From Allomyces arbusculus (Eukaryota; Blastocladiomycota; Blastocladiomycetes; Blastocladiales; Blastocladiaceae): a stretch of 64,000 nt of DNA. Numbering within the stretch: the stretch's first letter is position 1; every line of letters begins with the position of its first letter. Under the pieces are notes generated by a model. It saw only the letters and a list, made by a program, of their open reading frames with translations, was not told where the DNA came from and did not search any database. The stretch spans positions 1 to 64,000 of the forward strand of contig JADHYV010000057.1 of the NCBI GenBank assembly GCA_027604705.1, written 5' to 3'. This document shows, piece by piece, positions 23,832 through 35,717 of this stretch. Position numbers and translations under genes: made by a program.

Positions 23832-24246
23832 ATGAGCGACGGCGACTACACTTGGGCGCGCATGCCCGACACCGACCATGCCGCGTTCCGCGCCAACCTG
23901 GCCACCGCCGGCTGGGAATCGCCCGAACTCGCAGCGATCCTGTCCAACCCGGACCTGATCGTCGACGTGGCCATGGCCCCACGCAAGCGGGCCGTCACGG
24001 CGCTCGAGGCCGGGCTCGAAATCATGCGCAAGATCCCGAAAACTGCTAGCAACGGTACCAATCTATGCATCCCGCTCCCGCAAAATGTTGCTCCAATCCG
24101 ATTCATATATTGGCCGTCATCTAGTGCGCAAACTCGGACACAAGTCGACCGCGCCGTTGTGGGATGCGTCGGCCGTGCTCGCTCCACCGCGGCGCCGCAT
24201 CGCGATCCCGCCGCCGGTCGAGAACGACGCGTCGGTCATGCCGTAA
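23832..24246 (+). CDS. Orphan small protein of 114 residues
   Basis: Exons 23832-24054 and 24125-24246. The start MSDGDYTWARMPDTDHAAF leads to a mostly helical, soluble-looking product (LATAGWESPELAAILSNPD, ALEAGLEIMRKIPK) and a Pro-rich end (PPRRRIAIPPPVENDASVMP). I recognise no family. The intron (donor GTACCA, acceptor CTAG) keeps the frame. The TAA stop lies inside a sequence GTAAGT that would be a perfect splice donor, so the gene might continue; however, the convergent PINCH gene ends only 33 bases later, which leaves little room. Confidence 0.5.
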
Positions 24247-24279
24247 GTCTCTCCACCCGCCAAGTCCCACCCCTCTCAA

Positions 24280-25651
24280 CTACTTGCCAGCAGCGCGCTT
24301 GCGCTTCTCGACCTGCAGCCGGTGCTCGTTGAGCCGCTTGCGCACCTTGAGCGGCAGTTTTCCGAAACATGGCGTGCACAGCGGGCGGCCGTCCCAGTCG
24401 CAGAATTCTTTGCCGGCAAGCGACTTGTCGCAGGCCGTGCAAAGGAAATGGTCCTCGCACCATTTCTTGCCGTGCGCATCGACGACTACAATATGGTGGT
24501 GCGTCTGGTCAATTTCGCGAACATAACCAATAAAACCGTACATGCCCATAACCGTACTGTTGCCGCGCACGACCTGCAAACACCGGCCGCACCGCACGCC
24601 CGTGGCCTCGTGGTAATGCAGCGGGCACAGTGGCTGTCCGTGCCACTCGTAAAACACGCCGTCCGGGAACACATCCTCGCACTTGGCGCACCGCACGTGT
24701 TCCGGGTGGAACGTCTTGCCGAGGAGTGTGGTGGACGGTCCAAAAATCGATTTTTTGCAGGCAAAGCAGACGGGCGCAGTGACGCGCAGGTAGTCTTCGG
24801 GACAGTAGAGCTTGCCATCGTGCTCCTTACACTGCGGCGTGAGTTCGAGCTTGCAGAGACTGCAGTTGAAGTGGTGCGCCTAGTCGAAGGGACAATGGTC
24901 AGGATGAGCAACAGGGAGAGCCAGGTCGAGACAGATTGGATCATACGTGGTACTTGGCGCCACGATAGATGAACGGCGTGCCGTCGATCGGCTTTTTGCA
25001 GCGCTGGCACGAGGTCGCGATCAGCGTGCGCTCTACAAAATCGTCAAAATTGGCGTCAAGACCCCGATCTGCTCAAACTGCCAGGTGGAGAGCGTCGGCC
25101 GCACCATCGCTGACGACCTTGTCGTGGCACGGTCGGCAATACGGTTTGGCATCGAATCTGCGGGCCATAAACGACGCGTCAAACCCAGATCGACGGTGCG
25201 CCGACCAGCACATGATCAACGAGCGTACTTGAGAAACGCGCCCTTGAGCGTCTCGCGGCACAAATGACACTTGAAGCACGCGGCGTGGAACTTGGCGTCC
25301 AGGGCATTGACACACGGTCCTTCAATGGCCAGACCGCACGCGTGGCACTTGTCGGAGACGAGGTCGTTGAAGTCGGCCTCGCACAACAGCTTGCCGTCGA
25401 GATCAAAGAAGACGCCGTCGGGGAACGGCTGGTGGCAGTGCGAGCAGCTAATGGGGTACGACAGCGTCGCGTCACGTTGCGCTGGTTTGTTACTTGACCG
25501 GCACTGATCAGAAAATCGGGCCGAAGAGCACTTGCATCGATATTTACAGAAAGCATGTTTCGTGGTATTGCTTGCCGAGCGCAAACTTGGCGGGCACGCC
25601 TGGCAGCAGCGCGCCCAAGCAGACGGCGCAGTTGGAGACGATCCTGCTCAT
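24280..25651 (-). CDS. PINCH-like protein with five LIM domains
   Basis: Exons (minus) 25651-25548, 25447-25229, 25157-25105, 25032-24947, 24879-24280; 353 residues (human PINCH1 has 325). Five successive zinc-binding LIM domains are visible: CAVCLGALL...HETCFLCSHC, CHACGLAIEG...HAACFKCHLC, CQRCKKPIDG...HFNCSLC, CFACKKSIFG...HVRCAKC and CGRCLQVVRG...HFLCTAC. The C-terminus KLPLKVRKRLNEHRLQ matches the basic tail of PINCH (FPLELKKRLKKL). In animals PINCH joins integrin-linked kinase and parvin at adhesion sites; LIM1 binds ILK. Domain 4 carries an insertion of about 20 residues. No integrin, ILK or parvin gene is in the window. The 72-base intron 3 was chosen because a nearer AG would leave only 36 bases. 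Confidence 0.85.
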
Positions 25652-26185
25652 GGTGGTCGCCTGACCGGCGATACGGGCGGTGCTCGTGTCGTCGTCGTCA
25701 CTTGCAGGCGTGCAGCCGCAACGCCGTGGTCGAATCAATAGTGAAATTGCGCCAAGTTCGGGGCGATTGGGGTCAACGCAGGCGATCGAGTGGTGCCCGG
25801 CGAGCGGTGGGTACGGTATTGCCGCGCACGTGACGCTGCCCTGGGTTCGCTTCGTTTTGCCACGGCGCGTCGCCCGGCCAGTTGGCCCAGGCGCCAACCA
25901 TGAACGGACCGACCGCCAACCGCGCCGTGATCTCGCTCGACGTTGCCGGCTGCGACCACGACCACCACGGCGGCGCGCTCCTGCTGCACCGCGCTGCACC
26001 CGCATTCGAGCCGTAGCTTGCGCGCGACCGCCCGCACTCGAAGCTCACGCGTGGCGACCACCGCTTGGACCCGGTCCTGCCCACCGTCGCGTCGGGCTTC
26101 CGACGCCACTTGACCCGGCACCACCCCCAATTTGCCCACGGCACTTCGACCACGACCACCACGGCCAAGTACCAACTCTGCCAGC
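25652..26185. other. Divergent promoter region
   Basis: Between PINCH (minus) and ChAPs (plus). No additional gene recognised; frames here are shadows. Confidence 0.4.
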
Positions 26186-28597
26186 ATGGGGGACACGCTG
26201 CGCGACGTGCCCGAGCTGTTTGAGACGGCGCTCGGCGAGTCGCTCGTCGCTCGCACCGACCAGATCCCGCAGTTCCGGTACATGCGGCGTCCCTTCTTTC
26301 GCTCGCTCCCAAAATCAACGTCACAAGAGCCATCATTGCTGACCTGCGCACCGCATCGCTTTGCCTCCACAGCCTGGGCCCGCCTGATCTCTGCCACCTC
26401 GTGAAGAACAATGCCAAGACGGCCAAGGACGTGACCTCCTACCACTACGTGTCGGGCGTCGAGGCCTCGTCGGCCGGGTCGCTCGCCGCCTACATCAACA
26501 CGCTCACCTACTCGATGGATGATTCGGCCAACAAGGGCGGGTGGTTCTCGGCACCGGCCCCGTTCCGCATCAAGTCCGGTGTCTACTGCTGCTACAATGC
26601 GTTTGCCATGCTCGACGTGCGCGTGGAAGTGCGCATCCCCGGCGGCGTCAACGTCTACGCCGTGAACCGCGCAGGCAAGCGCGTCGCGATCGGGCAGGAC
26701 GCGTCGCCCGCGTTCTGGGCCGAATTATTCGTCTCGTCGGTTCTGCGCGCGACGCTCGCTGACGCGAACCCGGACTTGTACCCGGCGGGTCCCGCGGGTC
26801 TGCGCCGGCTCGACCCGCTGCCGGACTTGAACGTCGAAGGCCGTTTTCTCGACGCGGTCAAGGACGTGTTCCCGCGCGCGTGGCAGTTGGGCGCCGACCC
26901 GGACGTGCAGGTGCCGACGCTCACGTCTAACGTGCTCGTCTATGCGCTGGTGCGGTATTTCGGGTTCGAGTCGGGCCGCTGGGACGTGTTGATCCGTCTC
27001 TGGCGCGATTTGCTGCACATGGACCCGTCGCTCGCCGCGTTGCTCGCGCAGGCGTACATGAACGCCGATTTGGATGGCAAGGCCGTCAAGTTGCTCTACC
27101 AGACGCTGCAGGTGCATCCGAATTGCACGCCCGTGTTGCTCGCGCAGATTGATTTGTTGCAGAAGAAGGTTTGTCGGCTCTGAACTCTGGTTGATCGCAT
27201 GACGAGATTTTTATCATTGCGAACTCACTCTCACTGATCCATTTGAACAGGGCAAGCAAGACCTCGCGCTGACGCTCGCCAAGCGCCTCGTCAATACGGC
27301 CCCACTCGAATTCAAGGCCTGGGAAAAGCTCACGCAGTGCTACACGCAGCAGGGCGACTGGCCCATGGCCTTGCTCGCGCTCAACTCGTGCCCCATGTTC
27401 GCCAACTCGTCGCGCGAGTTGCCCGTTATGCCCGAACCGCTGCGCGTGCACTTCCCCGACTTTGCCGACCCGAACGGGCTCTACTCCGACAACGACACGC
27501 ACGCGCTGACGCCCTTGCGCGCTGAAGGACTGCGCGGCACGTTCCGGAAAGCCTATGCGCTGCTGGCCGATATGGTCGACCACGCCGGATGGGAAGATTT
27601 GCTCGCGCACCGCGCCAACGTGTTTGTCATGGAGGACGAGTACCGGCAGGTCAAGGAGGAAGAGTTGATGCCGAACGCCGCGGGTAAAACGGACGGCGCG
27701 TCAGACGGGGACGACGTGCCGCTCGTGGTCGCGGCCACGGGGAAGCCCGCGTCGGCGCCGAGCGCCGCACCGGTCGTGCCTGCGGCCACCGACGAGGCCG
27801 CGCTCGCGGAACCGTCGGTCGACCCGGTCGCCAACACGGAACCGACGGCGGCGACCGAGGAACCCGCCGAGGACGACGAGAACGCCGACCCGGAAGCACT
27901 GCCGCCGTCGTGGCGTGCCCGCGCGCGCGCGATTGGCGGGTCCAAGCTCCTGACGGCGTTCTCGCACAAGCGTCTCTGCGAGCGGTGGCTCGACGACCTG
28001 TTCCTGATGCTTTACGAGGACCTGCGCGTGTATACGGCGTGGAAGGCCGAGGAAGCGCACGCGCGCGAGTACCAGCTGGCGTATAAGCGCACCTGCGCCG
28101 AGTGGGAGTACCTCGGCGACCTGGCCCGGCGGCTCGGGAAGAAAGCTGACGCGCGGAACGCCTACCGGCAGTGCACGGTGATGCGGTTCTCGCCCAAGGC
28201 GTCGCTGCGTCTACTCGCGCTGCTCACGGAGCCCGACGCCGTCGATGACGATGTCCCAATTCCGACCCCTGTCGGACCCGACGGGACCCCCATCGAGGAT
28301 ACAGTCCCGACGACGCCGGGGGACGCGACGTCGCGCGTGATTGGCGAGACGTTGCGACACGTCGCGCGGCTGTTGTCGATTCCGGGGCATAATGTCGCCA
28401 TTTTACACAAAGTGTATGGCGACCGCGTCTATCCGAACCCGCTTGCCTCGGCCATGTTCAAGCTCATCAACCGGTACGGGCTCGCGCGCGTGCAGGCCGA
28501 AGTCATGGCGCGTAAGTTCCCGACGCCAATCTTCAAGCGCATGTCGGTCACGCTCGAGTATGCGGAAAAGTTCCGCGTGCGTGGGTGGGACGCGTAG
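26186..28597 (+). CDS. ChAPs family protein (exomer cargo adaptor, Chs6/Bch1 type)
   Basis: Exons 26186-26277, 26328-27168, 27251-28597; 759 residues. In yeast, ChAPs proteins with Chs5 and Arf1 form exomer, which sorts chitin synthase and other cargo from the trans-Golgi to the plasma membrane. Landmarks: DVTSYHYVSGVEASSAGSLA, GWFSAPAPFRIKSGVYCCYN, DVLIRLWRDLL, and TPR-like helices (LLAQAYMNADLDGKAVKLLY, AWEKLTQCYTQQGDWPMALL, LALNSCPMF). ALLAHRANVFVMEDEY and the C-terminal FKRMSVTLEYAEKFRVRGWD also fit. An acidic, Ala/Pro-rich insertion (27690-27890) interrupts the C-terminal half. The first intron (50 bases, donor GTACAT) is the least certain junction. Confidence 0.9.
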
Positions 28598-28831
28598 GGA
28601 CGAGGCAGTTGTATTTACCATTTGGATAGCTTGCAGCTTCTGTCGTCTGTTGGGTGCGCGTGCACAGCGTAAGCGCGTTGGGAATCCCACCGTGCGAGCG
28701 TGCGCCGCGGTAGGCCGTCTTTTGCCCGTTGGTCTTTCTGGTTGTTGCTTTTTGGTTTCTCTCGTCGTTGGAGGAGGATCGGATGCGATACACGCCTGGT
28801 TTGCTGGTTGCTCGTGTTTGTTGCTTTGCCG

Positions 28832-31355
28832 TGTTCCACCGCCGACATGATCTCCTTGATTGCCAAGCAGCTCGTCGTCGTAGCGAACAACAACAACGAC
28901 GACGATGTGACGCGCAAGCTCCTTTCTCTTCGACAGACCTGCCGCGCGGGGAATCGCGCCGTTGATCGCGCCTCGAGCGTTTTCAATTCGTTGCAACCGT
29001 CAGCCACGCCGATTTTTTCTACAGCGGTTTGCAACCATGTGCAGGAGAGTTGCAAATTTTGACCATTCTTGCAAAAATTGCTGCACATGATGATTCTTAA
29101 GCATTGCTGGATTGACCAACTGAACCGAACCATTGGATTGGCCTTCGCTCCATTCTTACAATGGACGAAGTCACAGATTTACTTTGTTGGCTGGCGACGT
29201 GGCCATCGAGAACGTTTCCCCGAAGTTGCAGTCACTTGATTTGGAGATACTCGAATCCACGGCCCCACTCAACTCCCGACCTTGGTACAGCTGGTCACCT
29301 TGACCCTGAAACGCATTTCGCTGACTGCGGCCATGCTTGTGCAGCTGTCAATGCTGCGCCGCGCCTGGAGTGTTTGAGGCTGATGAATTGCACAGTGGAG
29401 CCCAAAACGCTGGCAGCCAGCGAGTTGAATGCCGTCCTGTTGACCATGCTGAGCATCAATGGCGCGTCTGCTGCGGTTCTGGACCTCTTCTTGGCGGTTT
29501 CCCTTCCAAACGTGAACCAGGTGGGGCTCATGTTCCCCGAGACCAAGTACTCCTCTCGTCTTGGGCCCAACTGCGTCCTCATGGCGAACCTCGGTAGATT
29601 CGCGACGTTGATTGCCGAAGAGGGTTTGACATCGACAGATCATGTCACTGAATGGCATTTGCCAGTGTTTCCCACGGAACCCATCATCGTGCACTTGCCA
29701 ATCAAGAGCCGCGTAGTAGCCATGGAGCCATCAACCAGTCGCGTTCAGTCGTTGCTCGTGCGTGAAATGACTTGGGATCAAGCACCGACCTCACTGTCAC
29801 TGTGGTCTTTGGTTACAGCGACGGCGCTTGCTAGTGCAACTGCGCGGCGCCCTCACATGAATCCCTGGATATGCACCTGCTGCTCAAAATAACCTCACTT
29901 GCCCCAGCTCTCGGTTTTGTTGCGCCAACACTGGCCTATCTGCGAATCTACGACGATTGAGATTGGAACGTTGCACCGATCGTGACTACCGCAGCTGTAG
30001 ACTTTGATCCTTGACGCCGACGATTCGAACTCGGAAGAGCCCGATTGCACTTGTAGCATGCTCGTAGCGCCGTGCTTGCAATCGCTCGAAGTGAAGGTTG
30101 CATCAGTTGATTGTACCGATCTTGTGTCCCACCATCTTGCACAGACTGCTCAATGCTTCATTTGCTCACGATTCGGACGAGAAGTATCGAAGGCGTCGTT
30201 GGCTCTGCACTTTCGACCACTCACATGGTCTGGGGTGCGCTCAAGGCATTTCGCGGTCCCTCGCAAATGTTTTCGGCCATGGTCGCCAACGCGCACGACT
30301 CTAATGGCACGACGATTTGCCGCAACTTCAGTCGCTGTTTCTCGAAATCAATAATCGTTTGATCTCAACCTCGATTCCTCACCGTGTTGTCCCACCAATG
30401 CCATACCTGACTCTCGCTCGCAACGGTAATTGCGGAGACTGTGGTGGCCACTTTCTCGCCGCATTTCTCGCCAACTTGGCTACGGGTGCGCCCCGTCTGT
30501 CAAAGCTTTGCATGCCGTGGTGTAGGCTCGCTCATGAAGCAGAAGAGTCACAATTGGAGTGGGGTACACGTCTCAAGCATTGATGGACCTCATTGTGGAG
30601 TCGACACACTTGGCCGAGCACTTTGCTGCCGCTGCAGTTAGGCCTTTTCTCTCATTGGCGCAAATTGCAGCTGATGCGCAGTTTTCCACGCTTGAATATT
30701 TGTGGTCGTCGCTCATATCGCTTGATATTTCCAACGGTTGGCTGCCCATGAAGTCGCTTGAGTTGGCTGGCATCGCCTTGGATATCCTGTCACAGCTCAA
30801 GACGCTGACACTCTCAAAAGACATAGAATTCATCAATGGCACGCAGAAACTCTACTTGTTCAAGTCCATCACAGTCGGAGCCAAGGCCCTCCATCAGCTT
30901 GTTGATGCGCAGGCTCCTGAGTACCTCGAGACCCTCGAGATACAAGGTGATACGCGGTCAATCTCGACGTATGCGCCCCTCCGCAGGATCATGGCCGACT
31001 CGCTGCCTGCACAGTATCTCCAGGACTTGTCGGAAATGAGGACGCTCGAGTTCTTGATATCTTGATCATTGATTGCCCACCGGCCGGCAGAATGGACGTG
31101 CTCACCCGCGACTACCGCGAAAACCACCTGCTCTGGAAATCCTTCCATGAACTGTCGCCGTGCGAATCTCTGGTCGATCACCTGCGAGTGTACATGTTTA
31201 TCTGCACGGACGTTGAGCGAGCCATTTCATCGATTGGATTGGTTGTGCGCTGGGCTGCAAGAAGTGGTGCTACACGCGCGATTCCCGTTACTGTGATCAA
31301 CGTGTCGGAAGTTTTGGATGAGTTCGATCTTGAGTTGCTGCAGAAAGGTTTTTAA
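28832..31355 (+). pseudogene. Decayed F-box/LRR-family copies
   Basis: An F-box-like fragment starts at about 28847 (MISLIAKQLVVVANNNN, then LLSLRQTCRAGNRAVDRA), matching the equivalent part of the intact member at 35718. Further pieces in shifting frames match its middle: LTLKRISLTAAMLVQL and NAAPRLECLRLMNCTV (29290-29400), and again FLANLATGAPRLSKL (30460-30500), so one segment seems duplicated. The open frame 30559-31065 and the following 31062-31355 match the C-terminus (DVLTRDYRENHLLWKSF against VLDLEYHQGNALWQQL; TDVERAISSIGLVVRW against EDVDHAANEIASVAMW) with a frame change between them. GC content is lower than in active genes. I read it as one or two pseudogene copies. Confidence 0.65.
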
Positions 31356-31654
31356 TGCTGATGCTTCGTCGGGCTGACCGCCGGTTGGGCGTTTGTCTTG
31401 GGATAGAGACGTGTGTTCGTTTGGTTGGTGTGATCGTGGTGTTTGTTACTTGACATTTTTAACGATTTCTTTCTCTCTATCCATGCTAACACTGGCTTTG
31501 ATGCACAAGTTGCTGCTTCTACGCTGTTTATACAGATTTTCTGAAGCTTGATATTGAGTCGTTGCAGATTGGGAACTCGCGCCACATTGCAGAGCATAGG
31601 GGAGCTGAGTAACTTCTCTGGCAGAGCAGTAGAGCGGAAACGAGTGCAAGAGCC

Positions 31655-33009
31655 ATGTCGTCACAACCAGTGACCGAAAACATCCAAACCATCGCCAATA
31701 CGACCAAGTTTTTTGTCGCCGAACCATCCACCCACGGATGTGTTTCTCTTGATGCTCCCTCTGCACGGACTCTCTTGGCGCTGTGAGAGACCTGCTGCGC
31801 GTGGCAGCATGCCGTCGACGAGCTTTTGTATTGCACGTCTCGCTGGATCCCACAGAGCCCGTGCAAAAGTACCGCTGCAGTTACCGGTCCCGTTACCGGT
31901 CCCCGACAGCCAGATCGAAGCCGCAACTGTCAGGCTCATGGCGCTCGCAACCTCGACAATTCTCCACCCACCCGATCGCACACTGCTGTTGATGGACGTC
32001 GCAACGCGTATTCAGACACGGACAGCTTTGTTCCTGGTGAACGCATCGCTGCCCGCCACATCCTTGATTCCGGCTCTGGAATGATCCAACCGACGCCAAT
32101 GTATCTGCGCATCTCCGTGGCAAGCGGGTGGGACGATCCCTTGGGCGCTGTCGCACTGCCACCTCTGCTCATGCTCAAAGAGTCCATTTGGAGCGTAGCC
32201 AAATTCGAGCGATGCTTGCCGCGCCGCAGCTCGAACTGTTTGCACATCTTGCTTGTCACGACCAAGGTAATGGCTGATACCGGTCACAATCGGTCACAAT
32301 CCCCTGGCTGATTTGCACGAAGAGTCGGTGACTTGGTGGTCGCTTCGCACCTACACTGGTCCCATCATGGGTCTGCGTAATTGCTGGCGGCGGAGCTCCT
32401 TCAACTCTCCTTGCGGCGTTGCTGTCAATAACTGCCTTGTTTGATATACTGTGCGCGCTCCACTTCCGACGATGCCACTGCTGTCAACAGCAACTCTTCT
32501 CAACGTCCGGTTGGCCGTTGCCAACCTTGCGCACCTTTCAAAACTCAGCTTCAAGACTGTCTCGCCTGTACGTAAACCTCTATACTTTTGCGCGCACCTT
32601 TGATCATGCCGCCAAGTCGATCATCTTCCCGACCCTGGCATGCCTCCATGTCAGAGGCTCAGCTGCTGCCACATTCTTGATCAACAATTTGCGCGCGCCA
32701 CCGTTAAACAAGGTCGTTCTTGCTCTGGCTCATGACTTGACGCTCCTGCCTGTCCCACCATGGCCTGCCATCACGTCGCCCAAAATTGAGTGTGCATCAC
32801 TGTCATAGTGGCATTTCATGACGACGCTCTTCACGGCGCTCTCCACGCTCGCGGCCCTGATGCAGCTCACAACGCTCGCCCTATCTGTCACTGTTGTTTG
32901 GACTGACGAGGATGCGCCTGTTGGGTTCACAGGCGTCACTAGCTTGGTTGAGCGCTCCGATACGATCGCGGGCGTTGTCGTGCTGCACGTTGAAAGGCTC
33001 AGGCACTAA
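31655..33009 (+). pseudogene. Decayed F-box/LRR-family copy
   Basis: Successive pieces in different frames follow the order of the intact member at 35718. They are TTKFFVAEPSTHGCVSLDAP with SARTLLAL and a stop (31700-31785); LPVPLPVPDSQIEAATVRL; ALFLVNASLPATSLIPALE with a stop; MYLRISVASGWDDPLGAVAL; SIIFPTLACLHVRGSAAATF; and FTALSTLAALMQLTTLAL with WTDEDAPVGFTGVT (32818-33009). Several stops and frame changes separate them and the C-terminal 150 residues are missing, so this is a pseudogene. It follows directly on the copy ending at 31355 in the same orientation, which suggests tandem duplication. Confidence 0.75.
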
Positions 33010-33700
33010 AGAGCGAGGCATTGCAAGTCCCTCGTGGTGAGTGCGCTCCGCACGAGCTCGTCAAGGTGGCAGCGATATGGTTGGCTGAGCAGGACTGGCG
33101 TCACTATACAGTGTTCCCTGGCACGGTGCAAGTTCTGTCCTCTCCAACGGCGTTATTTTAGCGAAACCGATAGATTCACAGCTGGCACTGGAATCAACGG
33201 GCTGTCGGTCAGCATGGAGGTGTCAGTCGACGCGCAAGGGGGATTGCTCGTTTGTGCGCCAGCGCCCAATGCTTTCAGCACTTCATTAAGTCTTTTCAGC
33301 CTGAGACGACCCTGCTCAGTAGCATGTCGCGCTAACTCTGCTCTTTTGGCTTGTCCGGAGGCTCATCAACCACGCTCCATTCACGATGGGTCCTCATAAG
33401 CACGGGCCGCCCTTCACTCGTTTTTCGACTTATTTTCAAGAGCCATTTCCATTGCGTGCAACATGTCGCCCCGCTAGCACCACGACCTTGTCCGCCAAGA
33501 TGGAGATGGAGAGCCACGGCGCGCGCGCCGCTTGTGCTCACGCACGCTCGCGTACTACATGATCGACCCCAGCCGCTCGCTCTTCCCTGGCGCGTCATAT
33601 GCGACGCCCTAAACTCTCCACCCTCGTTATTTCTCCCTCGGCGCGTACCATGACTCGCCAGCGCAGCAACAGCAGCTCGACTGGACGCTCAACGTGCACG
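33010..33700. other. Intergenic, no supported gene
   Basis: Upstream region of the secreted-protein gene at 33701. The last 30 bases before its ATG are almost identical to the leader of the paralog at 39084 (see 33668-33703). Confidence 0.45.
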
Positions 33701-33703
33701 ATG
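33668..33703 (+). promoter_or_regulatory. Conserved leader at the start of a secreted-protein gene
   Basis: About 36 bases up to and including the start codon match the same position of the minus-strand paralog (39082-39117) with one visible difference: AGCTCGACTGGACGCTCAAC against AGCTCGACTCGACGCTCAAC, both followed by GTGCACGATGCC. It supports the ATG at 33701 and recent common origin. Confidence 0.5.
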
Positions 33704-34627
33704 CCAACCACCACCACCTCTTCGGCGCCAGCTTCGATCACGGCCATGCAGCGCGTCATTTCCGCTGCGCTGCTCGTCATAATGGCTTTCACCATGTTCC
33801 CGGCCACGACTTGCGCGCCGGCCGATATTGACGCCAGCACCAACGCCGGCGCCGACGTGTCCGCGGCTAAGCTTGCGCGCCGTGACATCGACTGGGCCAA
33901 TTCCAAGCCGTACGACGGAAGTGTTTGGGACGGCACGCGGTGGATCGCGCCGCACTCGGACCGCGACCGTGGATCGCTCGATCGTGGTATCGAACAGACT
34001 CACTCCAAGCCGAACGATGCTATCGTGTGGGACGGCGCTCGGTGGGTCACGTCGCACTCGGGCCGTGACCATGAATCGCTCGATAGCGGTGTCGAGCGGG
34101 CCAACTCCAAGCCCGGCATCGTATGGGACGGCACACGGTGGGTCACGTCGCACTCGGACCACGAGCGTGGGTCGCTCCAGCGGAGTGGGTGGGACGGTTC
34201 GCCCGGCGAGTCCAAGAGCCGTGACGTTGAGAACCAGACGCATGAGATCCAAGAACATGGGTCGGGTGATCATGGCCGCGGCCTCGATCGCAGCAACGGA
34301 TGGGGTCGTGTGGAGGGTCATGGACGAAGTGGCCACAGCGGCAGGCACGGCAAGTCTCACAGTTCGTATGGCGCATCGCACAGCAAGTCTCACGGCACGT
34401 ATGGCGCGTCGCACGGCGGGTACAGTGCGTCGCACAGCACATACCGCGCGTCCAGAACGTACTCGAGCCACCACATTGCGATTAACACTGATGCGAACGC
34501 CGCGCCGATCGAGGTGGCGATGACTGACATCGACACGGCTCCGACGGCAACTGTCACGGGAACTCAGTCGATGGAAATGGCTACTGCAGAGCCGTCACCC
34601 TGGCAACAGGGGCTGCGTCACTGGTGA
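33701..34627 (+). CDS. Secreted protein of the IDW-WDG family, member A
   Basis: Single exon, 308 residues; I know no named family. The N-terminus has a hydrophobic signal region (MQRVISAALLVIMAF within residues 16-39). A dibasic site LARR then precedes the core DIDWANSKPYDGSVWDGTRW (about 65-85). A shortened form of the core is repeated twice downstream (NDAIVWDGARWVTSHS, PGIVWDGTRWVTSHS), each followed by a charged linker such as DRDRGSL. The tail is rich in His, Ser and Gly (SHSSYGASHSKSHGTYGASH) and ends SPWQQGLRHW, an ending shared with member B. The frame, composition and paralog conservation show it is a real gene. It is probably exported through the ER and cut by a kexin-like protease after RR. 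A cell-wall, mucilage or peptide-precursor role is conjecture. Confidence 0.75.
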   Translation: MPTTTTSSAPASITAMQRVISAALLVIMAFTMFPATTCAPADIDASTNAGADVSAAKLARRDIDWANSKPYDGSVWDGTRWIAPHSDRDRGSLDRGIEQTHSKPNDAIVWDGARWVTSHSGRDHESLDSGVERANSKPGIVWDGTRWVTSHSDHERGSLQRSGWDGSPGESKSRDVENQTHEIQEHGSGDHGRGLDRSNGWGRVEGHGRSGHSGRHGKSHSSYGASHSKSHGTYGASHGGYSASHSTYRASRTYSSHHIAINTDANAAPIEVAMTDIDTAPTATVTGTQSMEMATAEPSPWQQGLRHW

Positions 34628-35717
34628 GGACCTACACGGCGAGCTGTGCACCTGAAGTAGCGTGAATCGACAATGCCGAAGGCTCAAGGCCAAGCACGGG
34701 CCGCCATGTCTTCTTTTTGATGACGACCCGACCCTCGTTGTCAACAGCGGCGCTCGCTGTCGGCGGCGGCAAAGGGGAGAGAGCGACAATCTTTTGATAT
34801 TTGTTTTCGGCTGTTGAGCGCTTGAGTGGTTAATTTCTTGTTTGTGCGATGGCAGCAGAAACACCGTCATTTTCGCATCCCGTTCCTCTCTCCAAGGTGT
34901 CCGATGCCATTTTCTCTACAACTGTACACGCGGCACTTTTCCATCTTGTGGGCAGGCTTCTCGCTTGTTACAATCGTTGGCAGGGCGATCCGTCTCAATG
35001 TTTGCGCCTCGTCCAAAACACATGGCCGCACACATGAGCATCAGGCACGACATCCCTTTGTGGTCGCGGCCGGGACAAACCTTCGGGGGTGCAGATCATG
35101 CCTTAGACTGCTGCCACGGCCGCCTCCCTGACAATCAACGCCATCGAATGACCGATCCGCTATGCCGCCAGATGCGCTGCAAACGTGGCCATAAATTTTT
35201 ACACCTGTAGGCAATTCATAAAGTACAGCGGCAAGCATCACATTTCTTTGTCGTGCTTGGTCTACGCATGGCCAGAATGACCAGCAAGGTTGAGAGTGCC
35301 TTCGTAGCATGACCAGCGCTGGAAATGGTGATTGAAATTTCCCCGGCAAGAATGGGACGTTTGGCGAGTTTATTGTGGGGAATGTCGATGATTTTTCGTC
35401 TTGCGCACGCTTCAAAATCCACCGCTATTGCACAGCTTCCTCGCCACGACGAAAAAGACCGCGGCATTGATTGCAGACAATGTCGTGTTTAATTATGTTC
35501 CGTGTTTCTTGCGCCTTGCTGTCCCAGACTTGTGACAATTTATTGACACTGACGGCTGTGAACTGTTTTGTGATGCGACAGACTTTCTGCGAGCATCAGC
35601 CTCCCTACTTTGCCGAGATGCAACCAGCATTTCTACTTCGCAAAAACAATTACCACCTCTGTACTCCATACCGCACGCCGCAACTACTTGCAAAACGCAA
35701 TCATAACGTCAATCACT
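34628..35717. other. Intergenic, no supported gene
   Basis: AT-richer stretch between member A and the intact F-box/LRR gene. Only short frames, none recognised. Confidence 0.4.

Noticed and set aside
30015-30045. CGATTCGAACTCGG resembling the T-arm of a tRNA on the minus strand
   Set aside because: No acceptor stem, D-arm or anticodon arm at the right distances.
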